Below, piece by piece: positions 43,263 through 51,830 of a stretch of 51,830 nt of DNA. Each line of letters begins with the position of its first letter. The first letter of the stretch is position 1. Below the pieces are notes generated by a model, which was not told the origin of the DNA, searched no databases, and was given only the letters and a program-made list of their open reading frames with translations. Source of the DNA: SZAS-103 sp038316385 (GTDB lineage: Bacteria > Pseudomonadota > Gammaproteobacteria > Xanthomonadales > Xanthomonadaceae); NCBI GenBank assembly GCA_038316385.1, contig JBBQAN010000020.1, positions 1-51,830 of the forward strand, read 5' to 3'. The position numbers and the translations under genes were made by a program.

Positions 43263-45143
43263 ATGCTTGAGTTTCCCCGCTGGAAATACATTCTGGTCGT
43301 AGCGGTGCTGCTGTTCAGCATCCTCTACGCGCTACCCAATCTGTTCCCGCAGGATCCTGCGGTGCAGATCACTGCCAATCGCGGTCACCTCGTCGATGCA
43401 GCTCTAAAAGAACGAGTCATGGGCGCGTTGCAGAAACAGAAGCTGCGTTTCATCGGCATCGATCAGGTGCGCGACGAATTGCTGGTGCGCCTGCCCGATC
43501 CGGATACCCAGATCAAGGCCGCAGGCGTACTGAATACCGAACTCGGCGACGACTACACCACCGCGCTGAATCTGGCCTCGACCGTGCCTGGCTGGCTCAA
43601 GGCGATCGGCGGCAGCCCGATGTTGCTCGGCCTGGACTTGCGTGGCGGCGTGCACTTCCTGATGGAAGTCGATCAGCAGGCCGTGCTCGACAAGCGCATG
43701 AACGCGTTCGTGGACGACATCCGTTCGCTGATCCGCAGCAATTCGATCCGCGGCGCCGACGTGACGCGCGCGGGCAGCGGCATCACCGTGCACGTGGCCA
43801 GTGCGGCCGATGCCGGCAAACTCAACGGGCTGATCGCCACCGACATTCCGCAGCTCGATCTCAAGCCGTCCGGCGATGGGACGACGCTTGCCGGCGCGCT
43901 GAAACCGGCCGAGCTCAAGAACATCAACGACGGCGCGATTGAGCAGAATATCGGCACGTTGCGCAACCGTATCGATCAGTTGCACGTCGCCGAGCCGATT
44001 ATCCAGCGCCAAGGCGCGAGCCGTATCGTGGTCGAGCTGCCAGGCGTGCAGGACACTGCGCAGGCCAAGAAAGTCCTCGGCGCGACCGCGACCCTGGAAT
44101 ATCGCGGCAACATCGACGGCAATGCTTACGAAGCCGATACAACCGGCAATGTGCCGCCCGACGCCAAGCTTTACCACATGCGCGACGTCGGCGCGGACGG
44201 CAAGCCGATCCCGGTATTGCTGTCGAAGAAGGTCATCGTTTCCGGCGATCAACTCGTCACCGCCACCTCGTCCACCGATTCCAACAGCGGCACGCCGTCG
44301 GTGAACGTGACCTTGAACAACATCGGCGCGCGGCGGATGGAGGATTTCACCACCGAGAACGTCGGCAAGAAGATGGGCGTGGTGTACATCGAGCGCGTGC
44401 CCGAGACCAAGACGGTGGATGGCAAGGAAGTGCGCACGGTGCGCATCAAGGAAGACGTGATCAACGACGCGACCATCCAGGGCGTGTTCGGCAAGAACTT
44501 CCAGACCACCGGCCTTGGCAGCCTGAAAGAAGCATCCGACCTCGCGCTATTGCTGCGCGCCGGTGCGCTGGCGGCGCCCGTCGATATCGTTGGCGAACGG
44601 GTGATCGGGCCAAGCCTTGGCCAGGACAACATCGACGCCGGCCGCCGCGCGATCATCATCGGTTTTCTGTCGGTGTGCCTGTTGATGATCGTGTACTACC
44701 GCCTGTTCGGGGTGATCTCGGTGCTGTCTCTATTCACCAACCTGGTGCTGCTGACTGCAGTGCTCTCGCTGATCCACGCGACCATGACCATGCCCGGCAT
44801 CGCCGGCATCGTGCTCACGCTCGGCATGGCGATCGACGGCAACGTGCTGATCATCGAGCGCATCCGCGAAGAACTGCGCAACGGCAACACGCCAGTCGCG
44901 AGCATCAAGGCCGGTTATGAGCGTGCGTGGACGGTCATCCTCGATTCCAACGTCGCCAAACTCATCGCTGGTACCGCCTTGCTGATCTTCGGTTCGGGTC
45001 CGGTGAGCGGATTCGCGGTGGTGTTGCTGGTCGGTGTGCTGACCTCAATGTTCACCTCGGTGACCGTCAGCCGCGCAATGGCGACCCTTGTGTACGGCGG
45101 CGGCAAGAAAATCAGGAAAGTGTCTGTTGGCGGAGGTTTTTAA
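43263..45143 (+). CDS. secD: Protein translocase subunit SecD
   Basis: SecD uses the proton gradient to pull exported proteins through SecYEG. The 626-residue protein has an N-terminal helix, a large periplasmic P1 domain with LGLDLRGGVHFLMEVD, and a C-terminal six-helix-type membrane bundle containing the LTLGMAIDGNVLIIERIREE segment (RND fold). Length is normal. It lies 83 bases after yajC and three bases before secF. Confidence 0.98.
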   Translation: MLEFPRWKYILVVAVLLFSILYALPNLFPQDPAVQITANRGHLVDAALKERVMGALQKQKLRFIGIDQVRDELLVRLPDPDTQIKAAGVLNTELGDDYTTALNLASTVPGWLKAIGGSPMLLGLDLRGGVHFLMEVDQQAVLDKRMNAFVDDIRSLIRSNSIRGADVTRAGSGITVHVASAADAGKLNGLIATDIPQLDLKPSGDGTTLAGALKPAELKNINDGAIEQNIGTLRNRIDQLHVAEPIIQRQGASRIVVELPGVQDTAQAKKVLGATATLEYRGNIDGNAYEADTTGNVPPDAKLYHMRDVGADGKPIPVLLSKKVIVSGDQLVTATSSTDSNSGTPSVNVTLNNIGARRMEDFTTENVGKKMGVVYIERVPETKTVDGKEVRTVRIKEDVINDATIQGVFGKNFQTTGLGSLKEASDLALLLRAGALAAPVDIVGERVIGPSLGQDNIDAGRRAIIIGFLSVCLLMIVYYRLFGVISVLSLFTNLVLLTAVLSLIHATMTMPGIAGIVLTLGMAIDGNVLIIERIREELRNGNTPVASIKAGYERAWTVILDSNVAKLIAGTALLIFGSGPVSGFAVVLLVGVLTSMFTSVTVSRAMATLVYGGGKKIRKVSVGGGF

Positions 45144-45146
45144 GCG

Positions 45147-46127
45147 ATGGAATTTTTCAATCCCAACAGCAACGTCAACTTCATGGGGATCCGCCGTTAT
45201 ACGGTGGCAATCTCGGTGATCCTGATGCTGGTTTCAATCTTTTCGCTCGCCACGCGCGGGTTGAACTTCGCGCTCGACTTCACCGGCGGCACTCTGGTAG
45301 AGGTGGGTTTTGCCAAACCCGTCGAACAGTCCGACATCAGCCACGCGCTGGAAACGGCAGGATTCCATGGCGCGCTAGTGCAACGCTTTGATGCCAGCGA
45401 TTTTGCGATCCGCATCGCGCCGACTTCCGGCGGCGAATCGTCGAAATCGCGGGCCAGCGCAAGCGAGAGCCAGCTCAATGCAGCCAACGCAGCAGTCGCC
45501 AAACGCGTGTCCGATGCGCTGGCTGCGGGCGGTCGTCAGGTCACCGTCAAGCACAGCGAGTACGTCGGTCCGCAGGTCGGCAAGGAGCTCGCGAGCACCG
45601 GCATCGTGGCGGTGGTGGTCGTGCTGCTCGGCATCATGATCTACATCGCGATTCGTTTTGAATGGCGATTCGCAGCGGCCACCGTACTCACCGAAATCCA
45701 CGACGTGATCATTACGCTCGGGTTTTTCTCCGTCACCGGCATCGACTTCGACCTCACCGTGCTCGCCGCCGTACTCGCGGTGGACGGTTATTCGGTGAAC
45801 GACACCATCGTGGTATTCGACCGCGTGCGCGAACTGTTCCGCAGCTCGCGCAAGGACAGTCCGCTGGACATCCTCAACCGCGCGGTCAACAACACCCTGT
45901 CGCGTACGATCATGACGTCGTTGGCGACCATGCTGACTGTTGTCGCGCTGTTCCTGTTCGGCGGCCCGACCCTGCACGGCTTCTCGCTCGCGCTGATCGT
46001 CGGCATCATTATTGGCACCCTGTCGTCGATTTTCTTCGCCTGCCCGATGCTACATATCTTCGGGGTCAGCAAGCAGGATCTGATGCCCAAGGTGCGCGAC
46101 GAAGCCGAGCTCGCGCGACGGCCGTAG
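45147..46127 (+). CDS. secF: Protein translocase subunit SecF
   Basis: The 326-residue protein has the first helix, periplasmic loop with LNFALDFTGGTLVEV, and the transmembrane motif VDGYSVNDTIVVFDRVRE. It forms the heteromeric SecDF complex with the gene just upstream. The periplasmic part carries a Ser-rich insert (GGESSKSRASASESQ). A terminator follows at 46150. Confidence 0.98.
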   Translation: MEFFNPNSNVNFMGIRRYTVAISVILMLVSIFSLATRGLNFALDFTGGTLVEVGFAKPVEQSDISHALETAGFHGALVQRFDASDFAIRIAPTSGGESSKSRASASESQLNAANAAVAKRVSDALAAGGRQVTVKHSEYVGPQVGKELASTGIVAVVVVLLGIMIYIAIRFEWRFAAATVLTEIHDVIITLGFFSVTGIDFDLTVLAAVLAVDGYSVNDTIVVFDRVRELFRSSRKDSPLDILNRAVNNTLSRTIMTSLATMLTVVALFLFGGPTLHGFSLALIVGIIIGTLSSIFFACPMLHIFGVSKQDLMPKVRDEAELARRP

Positions 46128-46149
46128 CATCCATCGGCACCGTTGAACG

Positions 46150-46174
46150 AAAGGGCCGCATTGCGCGGCCTTTT
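46150..46174 (+). terminator. Rho-independent terminator after secF
   Basis: ggccgc and gcggcc (46154-46170) form the stem with a five-base loop, then TTTT. The stem can extend with A-T pairs on both sides, so it may also work for the opposite gene that ends at 46205. Confidence 0.85.
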
Positions 46175-46204
46175 CAATGGACATTCTGACGGCACAACGA
46201 CCCG

Positions 46205-48412
46205 CTATCCGTTGCTCCGCAGCTGGACGGGGTCTCCCGCGACCGACGTTCGGAAGACATTGCGTCCTGCCGCTTTTGCGGCATACAGCGCTTGGTCCGC
46301 GATGTGCAGCAGTTCGTCCTTGCTCGACGGCATGCGCTGGCAGAACGCGATGCCGATGCTGGTCGTGGCACGCAATTCCCTGCCGTCAACGACAATCGCC
46401 GGTTGCATCGCTGCAATCATCGCGCGTGCGATCAGTTCAGGGATTTCCGCTACGTCGGCATCCTCGACCAGCACCACGAATTCGTCGCCGCCCAGACGCG
46501 CGGCAAAATCTGTCAACCGCAGGCAGTCCTTCAGACGCCGTGCGAATTCCCGCAACACCTCGTCGCCGACCGCGTGACCGAAGCTGTCGTTGATCTGCTT
46601 GAAACGATCGATGTCCAGATACAGCAATGCGAGCGGCTGCGAATTGCGTCGATGCCGCGCCAGCGCCACCTCGGCGCTCTCGTTGAAGTGGAAGCGGTTT
46701 GCAAGACCGGTGAGGCCGTCATAACGCGCGAGCACGATCAATTCCTGCTCTGTGCGTTTGAGTTGGGAAATATCGGACGACATCACGTAGAAACCGGCGA
46801 CCCTGCCGTCGAGGCCGATATCCGGTACGTAGGTCGATTGGTAATGGTAGTGCTGTCCATGAAAATCGCGCTCGACTTCGAAGCTCACGGTGTCGCCGCG
46901 CAAGGCCGCATCGATGCGCGGTTTGATCTCCGCGTAATTCATTGGCCCGACGAACTCGCGCACGGTCATGCCGATGATTGCCGCCGGATCGATGCCAGTC
47001 GTCTTGCGGGTGGGAGCATTTGCGAACGTATAGCACTCATGGGTGTCCACGTGCATCACGAACGCGGGCAGGTTGTCGGTGATCGCAATCAGGCGGCGCT
47101 CGTTTTGCAGCAGCGCCTGCTCGATTTCGATGCGGCGGGTGATGTCGCGGCCGGTATAGATGATTTCCGGCTGGCCGCCCTTTTCGGGGTTCGTCGCCAG
47201 CCGCATCTGCGCTTCGATCCAGACGTAATGGCCAAGCTTGTGCCGCGCGCGGTAGGTCACCGTCGCCATACCTGCATTTGCAAACAAGGACTTGGTCGTG
47301 CTGGTGAGCTGTGCGAGATCGTCCGGATGGATCAGATCCATGCGTCCTCTCTCGACTTCGCGCGGAGACCAGCCCAGCATCTCCTCGACTGATGGCGAGA
47401 TGTACGATCGGTCTCCGCTGGGTTCGATACGCACCACCAGATCGCGCGAGTTGTCGGCGAGCATCCGGTAGCGCTGCTCGCTTTCGCGCAGATTGCGTGC
47501 CAGACGCGCGCGTTCAGTCAGGACGATCGCCACCGGCCACACCAGCAGGCAGGTGCTGGCGATGAAAAGTTGCATGAGCTGAATTCGCCCGACCGCTCCG
47601 ACACCGGTAATTTGAAACGGCCCATGGCCTGTCAGTGTCGCAGTGATCGCGCTCGTCATCAGCAGCGCCATGCCGACGACGACTCCTGCGAAACGGTAAC
47701 GGAAGACACCGAATACCAATGGCGGATAGACGAGGAAAAAGAGCGGAAGCCGCGTTTGCGAAAAAACTGTGAGGCAGATCGCGCCGATGACGGCCATCGT
47801 GAGCACGAATTGCAGGCGTTGTCCGGATCGCCCCAGCAGGCGTTTATCCATCACCCGGACCACTACGGCGAACGTGGCGAAAATCAACATGCCCAACGTG
47901 TGCGAGATGAACCAGGTCGCATACGCCGAGCCAAACGATACCGCACCGAAGCGAACATGCAGCAATGCGGCGAACAACGCCGAGACCGCGCCTGCGGCCA
48001 TTGCACTGGCAGTGGCAATGCGCGACACGCGGTTCAAGTTGGCCATCTTGGTCACGTCGCCGACGTAACGCATCAGCAACGTTGCGACGATCCATGCTTC
48101 GAGCGTGCTAGCGAATCCAAGATTGAGCACCGCGTACCAGTCGTCGCCGTGCATAGCGCGAACGCTCAGGTTGCCGACGAATGCCGCCAGCACGTAGCCG
48201 GCCCAAAGCGATCGCGGGGATGTGATCAGGACGCCGGTCAGGATGCCGCCGGCGATCCAGAGTGCGGACGTGCCGCCCGGCTCGCGCGTGTAAGTGATCG
48301 AGATCCAGCAACACAACGCGATCAGCGCGCCCAGCGCGACCGACTTTGTGGTCGAAACCAGCGGAGCGCCGGCTTTGTCTGGGATGTCTGTAGGGGACGG
48401 TTGTCCACTCAT
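46205..48412 (-). CDS. MASE1-PAS-PAS-GGDEF diguanylate cyclase
   Basis: The 735-residue protein has an N-terminal MASE1-type membrane domain (about 20-310, eight or so helices) followed by two PAS domains (about 320-440 and 445-560). A GGDEF domain with ARLGGDEFVVLVED completes it. The inhibitory I-site RLTD is present five residues before GGDEF, so the enzyme should be feedback-regulated, unlike the GAF-GGDEF protein at 5046. The PAS repeats contain YISPSVEEMLGWSPREVERG and NAPTRKTTGIDPAAI. It synthesises c-di-GMP in response to membrane or ligand signals. The suhB gene ends 78 bases upstream on the same strand. Confidence 0.95.
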   Translation of the reverse strand: MSGQPSPTDIPDKAGAPLVSTTKSVALGALIALCCWISITYTREPGGTSALWIAGGILTGVLITSPRSLWAGYVLAAFVGNLSVRAMHGDDWYAVLNLGFASTLEAWIVATLLMRYVGDVTKMANLNRVSRIATASAMAAGAVSALFAALLHVRFGAVSFGSAYATWFISHTLGMLIFATFAVVVRVMDKRLLGRSGQRLQFVLTMAVIGAICLTVFSQTRLPLFFLVYPPLVFGVFRYRFAGVVVGMALLMTSAITATLTGHGPFQITGVGAVGRIQLMQLFIASTCLLVWPVAIVLTERARLARNLRESEQRYRMLADNSRDLVVRIEPSGDRSYISPSVEEMLGWSPREVERGRMDLIHPDDLAQLTSTTKSLFANAGMATVTYRARHKLGHYVWIEAQMRLATNPEKGGQPEIIYTGRDITRRIEIEQALLQNERRLIAITDNLPAFVMHVDTHECYTFANAPTRKTTGIDPAAIIGMTVREFVGPMNYAEIKPRIDAALRGDTVSFEVERDFHGQHYHYQSTYVPDIGLDGRVAGFYVMSSDISQLKRTEQELIVLARYDGLTGLANRFHFNESAEVALARHRRNSQPLALLYLDIDRFKQINDSFGHAVGDEVLREFARRLKDCLRLTDFAARLGGDEFVVLVEDADVAEIPELIARAMIAAMQPAIVVDGRELRATTSIGIAFCQRMPSSKDELLHIADQALYAAKAAGRNVFRTSVAGDPVQLRSNG

Positions 48413-48490
48413 TCCGCATTATGCGGCTGTTGCGGCCTGCATCAACCAGCAGCCGCCATCCTGTGCGTCGGCGAGATCAACGCAACCGCT

Positions 48491-49309
48491 TCAACCAAAC
48501 ATTTTCGCGTATCCCGTCGCCACGATCGTCTTCTGCAATTCTGCAGCAAGCTTCACGTTGCCGGCGACGATCTGCGCGCTGCCGTTGCCGCTGAGATCGA
48601 TGAGGTTTTCGCTATTGCCGGCAAAGTTGGTGACGTTGCCGCCTGCTTCGCGTACCAGCAGCATGCCGGCGGCGATGTCCCAGGGTTTCACGCCGGCTTC
48701 GAAGTAGCCGTCCACGCGACCGCAGGCTACATAGGCGAGATCGAGTGCAGCCGAACCGCTGCGGCGCACGTCCTCGGCCTGCTCGAGCAACACGCGAATG
48801 CAGTCCAGTTGCGCTGGCGCGCGTGCGCGCTCGCGTGGAGGAAATCCGGTCGCGAGCATCGCACCTTCCAAGGTCGGCCTCTGCGAGCAACGCAGGCGTT
48901 TGTCGTTGAGCACCGCGCCAGAGCCCCGGCTTGCCGTGAAGAGTTCGTTGCGTAGCGGATCAAACACCACGCCATGAGTCGGCACGCCGTCCTCGACCAG
49001 CGCGATCGACACGCAGAAATGCGGATGTCCGCGCAGATAGTTGCTGGTGCCGTCGATCGGGTCGATTACCCAGACGTTTCGCGATTTGCCCTTGACGCCG
49101 GTTTCCTCGCCGAGCACGGCATAGTCCGGATGCGCGCGTTTGAGCTCCTTGATGATCTCTTTCTCTGCCTGCGCATCGACTTCGCTTGCAAAATCCTGGC
49201 GGCTTTTCTCGACCACGGTCAGACTGTCGAGGCGATGGATGTAGCGCAGGATCACGCTTCCGGCCTGGCGGGCGGCCTTGACCATGACATTGACGGCAGG
49301 TTTCTGCAT
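48491..49309 (-). CDS. suhB: Inositol-1-monophosphatase SuhB
   Basis: The start at 49309 (MQKPAVNVMVKAARQAG) matches known SuhB N-termini; a longer upstream frame is without support. The 272-residue protein has the metal-binding GEET (67-70), DPIDGT (83-88) and the C-terminal WDIAAGMLLVREAGG of the FIG superfamily. SuhB dephosphorylates inositol phosphates and also acts with Nus factors in rRNA antitermination. It is divergent from trmJ, a conserved neighbourhood. Confidence 0.96.
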   Translation of the reverse strand: MQKPAVNVMVKAARQAGSVILRYIHRLDSLTVVEKSRQDFASEVDAQAEKEIIKELKRAHPDYAVLGEETGVKGKSRNVWVIDPIDGTSNYLRGHPHFCVSIALVEDGVPTHGVVFDPLRNELFTASRGSGAVLNDKRLRCSQRPTLEGAMLATGFPPRERARAPAQLDCIRVLLEQAEDVRRSGSAALDLAYVACGRVDGYFEAGVKPWDIAAGMLLVREAGGNVTNFAGNSENLIDLSGNGSAQIVAGNVKLAAELQKTIVATGYAKMFG

Positions 49310-49477
49310 GCGCTTTGCGTCCGGATTTGCTATGAAAGAGCGGTGCCGGCTCGGTGGCCGGGGGTGCAAGGGTATCAGCTTGATCTACATGACAGCCATA
49401 ATCGGTATCGCGCGCCTTGTGTGGCGGCATTTTGGTGCTCGAATCCCAGTGCGTGGATTCGTGCGGACTGAGCGCCG

Positions 49478-50281
49478 ATGAACAAGCATGCATCGGAGCG
49501 TGATGCACCGGTGGATTCCGCGTCGGGCGCGGATGCAGCGCCGGACATCCGTATCGTCCTTGTCGGCACCCAGCATCCGGGCAATATCGGCGCGGCAGCG
49601 CGCGCGATGAAAACAATGGGTCTGCGCAGACTCGTTCTCGTCGCACCGCAGAAATTGCAGCATCCGGATGCGACCGCGATGGCGGTCGGCGCCGACGATG
49701 TACTTGCTTCAGCGCAAGTCTGCGATACGCTGAAGGAGGCACTCGCCGACTGCCGTTTCGTCGCTGGTTGCACCGCGCGTGCGCGGCAGGTCATGTTGCC
49801 CGAACTTGAACCGCGCGAAGCCGCAGTGAAGTGTCTGGATGCGACAGTTGCTGGCGCGGTCGCGCTGGTATTCGGCCCGGAGCGATCCGGCCTGACCAAC
49901 GACGACTTGCAACGTTGTCATGTCACCGTGCACATACCCGCGAATCCGGAGTTCAGCTCGCTCAATCTCGCGGCGGCGGTGCAAGTGTTGAGTTACGAAC
50001 TGCGGCTCGCGATGCTGGCGCGCACCACCATCGTCAGGCGCGAACTCACCTGCGATGAAACACCGGCCGACCAGATGCAGATGGAAGCGTTTTTCGTGCA
50101 CCTCGAACGCATGCTGCACGCGATCGACTTCCACAAGGGCCGCTCGCCGGAAATCGTGCAGCGACGCCTGCGCGCGATGTTCCTGCGCGCGCAGCCGGAC
50201 GAACGTGAGTTGCGCATCCTGCGCGGTGTTTTCGCCGACGCCGAACGCATGGCGCGACTGGCCGGGCAGGGCACGGAATGA
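49478..50281 (+). CDS. trmJ: tRNA (cytidine/uridine-2'-O-)-methyltransferase TrmJ
   Basis: The 267-residue SPOUT-class enzyme has RIVLVGTQHPGNIGAAARAMK, the FGPERSGLTNDDLQRC knot motif and IPANPEFSSLNLAAAVQVL. TrmJ methylates the 2'-O of nucleotide 32 of tRNAs with SAM. An N-terminal extension of about 20 polar residues is unusual, but an internal start is not evident. Divergent from suhB. Confidence 0.95.
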   Translation: MNKHASERDAPVDSASGADAAPDIRIVLVGTQHPGNIGAAARAMKTMGLRRLVLVAPQKLQHPDATAMAVGADDVLASAQVCDTLKEALADCRFVAGCTARARQVMLPELEPREAAVKCLDATVAGAVALVFGPERSGLTNDDLQRCHVTVHIPANPEFSSLNLAAAVQVLSYELRLAMLARTTIVRRELTCDETPADQMQMEAFFVHLERMLHAIDFHKGRSPEIVQRRLRAMFLRAQPDERELRILRGVFADAERMARLAGQGTE

Positions 50282-50317
50282 TTCGCGCTAGGATGCGTCA
50301 GTCGTACGGGGGATGAC

Positions 50318-51685
50318 ATGCGCTTTGGCTTGCAAGCTCGATTTATTGCGATCCTATTGCTGACGGGTCTGATCGCGGTCGCCGCCTTGTTCGCTGTCCG
50401 CAGTCAGTTGCGCGCACACGACCGTGCGATCGCCGAGTCCGTGCGAGCTTACATCCACGACGACGACGCACAGCGGCAATCCGAAGCGCTGGCCAAAATC
50501 AGAGCAGTGAATCATCGTTACCACATCGAGTTGATGCTGACGCTTGCGCTGCTGGGCCTGATTCTCGCCAGCATCGCGCTGCTGATATCGCGCGGCTTGG
50601 TGCAACCGATCGACCGGCTTGCCGGTGCCGTGCGGCGCATCGAGGATGGCGACGACATCGCGCCGTTGCGCGATACGGAACGCAACGACGAGATCGGCGA
50701 TCTCACGCGCGCGTTTGGCACGATCCACCACGCGCTCGTCGCGATGCGCCAACGCATGGATCACGATGCCGATCAACCTGCACCGATGCAGGTGAGCACG
50801 ACGATGGTGTTTTCGCCACCGGTTGCCGGCAAAGCGACCGATGCAATCAAACCAGCGTTATCCCCGCATGCGGCGGTCGTGAAAGCTGAAGTTGCGATCA
50901 AACACGACCTCGCGCGCGAGTCGCGGCTCGAAGACGATCTGCGTGAAGCATGGCAGCGCGGCGAGATGCGCGTCTTGTACCAACCGATCCATTCGCTGGC
51001 CGACGGCAGCATGCGCGGCGCAGAGGCGCTGTTGCGCTGGCAGCATCCGGCTGATGGCGCGATCGCGCCGGACGAATTCATCCCGCTCGCCGAGCGCAGC
51101 GAATTGATCGAGGCGCTTGGTCGCAATGTGTTGATCCAAGCTTGCTCCGACGCGGGCTTGTGGCCCAGCGGCGGCACGCCAGACACCACGCCGTTCCTCT
51201 CGGTCAATGTGTCGGCTCGGCAGTTGCACGGCCCGCAATTGTTCGAAGCGGTCGTCGAGGCGTTGCGGCGATCCGGCCTCGCCGCCTCGCGTCTGCATCT
51301 GGAAATGCCGGTCGCCGTGTTGCGCAGCGACGACAGCACGATCGCAGCGACCATCGAGCAATTGCGCGGTCTCGGCGTGCGTATTTGGCTCGACGCGGTC
51401 GGCGCCGACGCAGTCGACCAGGCGCGCTGGATGAAGCTATCGGTCGATGGCGTGAAAGTCGGGCGCAGCCGCATCGCCGGCAAGACCGACGATCCCGAAG
51501 ATATGGCATCGACCGGCGCCATCGTCGCCACCGCGCGCGCGTTGCGCGTTGTTGCAGTAGTCGTAGGCGTCGAAGGACTCGCGCAACTGAATGTGCTGCG
51601 CGAACAAGGCGCCGACCTCGCGCAGGGATTCGTGTTGTGCAAGCCAGTGGGCACTGCCGAGATCGGGCGGCGCTTGCTGGCGTGA
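50318..51685 (+). CDS. HAMP-EAL protein with degenerate phosphodiesterase site
   Basis: The 455-residue protein has two membrane helices (about 8-27 and 71-91) with a short periplasmic part, a HAMP linker (about 92-145), an Ala/Pro/Lys linker and an EAL-fold domain (about 210-455). The EAL motif itself is intact (AEALLRW, Glu236) and NVS (Asn297) is present. But the DDFGTG loop reads LDAVGA, the KxD motif reads VKVGRS, and the AEGVE loop reads VVVGVEG. These lost metal and substrate ligands make phosphodiesterase activity unlikely. It may act as a c-di-GMP receptor or protein-binding regulator. The IS begins five bases after its stop. Confidence 0.88.
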   Translation: MRFGLQARFIAILLLTGLIAVAALFAVRSQLRAHDRAIAESVRAYIHDDDAQRQSEALAKIRAVNHRYHIELMLTLALLGLILASIALLISRGLVQPIDRLAGAVRRIEDGDDIAPLRDTERNDEIGDLTRAFGTIHHALVAMRQRMDHDADQPAPMQVSTTMVFSPPVAGKATDAIKPALSPHAAVVKAEVAIKHDLARESRLEDDLREAWQRGEMRVLYQPIHSLADGSMRGAEALLRWQHPADGAIAPDEFIPLAERSELIEALGRNVLIQACSDAGLWPSGGTPDTTPFLSVNVSARQLHGPQLFEAVVEALRRSGLAASRLHLEMPVAVLRSDDSTIAATIEQLRGLGVRIWLDAVGADAVDQARWMKLSVDGVKVGRSRIAGKTDDPEDMASTGAIVATARALRVVAVVVGVEGLAQLNVLREQGADLAQGFVLCKPVGTAEIGRRLLA

Positions 51686-51690
51686 GCGAC

Positions 51691-51830
51691 GGTAATCCCC
51701 CCGCCAATTAGCTGACGCCAGAAGTGGAATTTTCTCGTAGTCTTTTCCGAGGAGGTTCCATGAAGAAGTCCCGATTTACCGACAGCCAGATCATTGCCGT
51801 TCTCAAGCAGGCCCAAGCCGGTACGCCGGT
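51691..51830 (+). mobile_element. IS3-family insertion sequence, terminal part (right edge of window)
   Basis: The stretch from ggtaatccccccgcc onward is an exact inverse copy of 1-140. It begins within six bases of the EAL gene stop. It contains the leader with GGAGG and the start of orfA. The element continues beyond the window. Confidence 0.85.
51760..51830 (+). CDS. IS3-family transposase OrfA, N-terminal fragment
   Basis: Same 23 codons as at 1-71, starting MKKSRFTDSQIIAVLKQAQ, with a GGAGG site before the ATG. The frame is intact to the window end, so this copy may be functional. Confidence 0.85.
   Translation, partial: MKKSRFTDSQIIAVLKQAQAGTP

Noticed and set aside
1..51830. CRISPR array or rRNA operon
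   Set aside because: No regularly spaced direct repeats and no rRNA sequence recognised on either strand.

Overview
The window is a G+C-rich chromosomal segment of a gammaproteobacterium. Gene content and order (queA-tgt-yajC-secD-secF, suhB divergent from trmJ, ftsY divergent from rsmD-coaD, mutY-yggX) and the many secreted proteins and c-di-GMP genes point to the Lysobacterales (Xanthomonadales), probably near Rhodanobacteraceae. That placement is inference from gene content, not from a search.

Both edges are the same 140-base terminus of an IS3-family insertion sequence, in opposite orientations. They stop at the same base inside the start of orfA, as expected for an assembly contig broken at a multicopy IS.

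Region 1 (1-9.4 kb) is accessory and partly decayed. It holds three fragments of one family-2 glycosyltransferase, two palindromic elements with shared flanks, a receptor-like Ser/Thr kinase with TPRs, a GAF-GGDEF diguanylate cyclase, a PhoD-like phosphatase, a glycine-zipper protein and a broken SnoaL-like gene. Region 2 (9.4-19.4 kb) looks like a stack of integrative-element remnants at tRNA-Phe. The intact tRNA (19295-19370, minus) is preceded by two partial copies of its 3' half at 14.4 and 16.8 kb. Each copy has the same left flank, and the copy at the tRNA still carries the C-terminal box of a tyrosine integrase. The cargo is almost all exported: two Cys-rich paralogues around a LNPQPLPP-repeat protein, an L,D-transpeptidase-like protein, a truncated OmpA-like barrel and a TPR-ankyrin protein.

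Region 3 (19.5-32.7 kb) is core genome: a tightly overlapping ftsY-AsmA-like-mutY-yggX operon, rsmD-coaD, and an overlapping ferredoxin-ggt-MBL-TMEM43-like operon, followed by a PsiF-repeat protein, a GST and a class-III aminotransferase. Region 4 (32.9-40.5 kb) has an ABC-2 transporter, a small membrane protein and a DesK/DesR-type two-component pair that probably controls it. A DUF3142 lipoprotein gene overlapping a large exported TPR-like protein gene follows. Region 5 (40.6-51.7 kb) has the queuosine and Sec accessory operon, a MASE1-PAS-PAS-GGDEF cyclase, suhB, trmJ and an EAL protein whose catalytic site is largely lost.

No CRISPR array, rRNA or complete mobile element is visible. The least explained parts are the tandem tRNA-Phe remnants with their exported cargo, and the glycosyltransferase-fragment and palindrome repeats.
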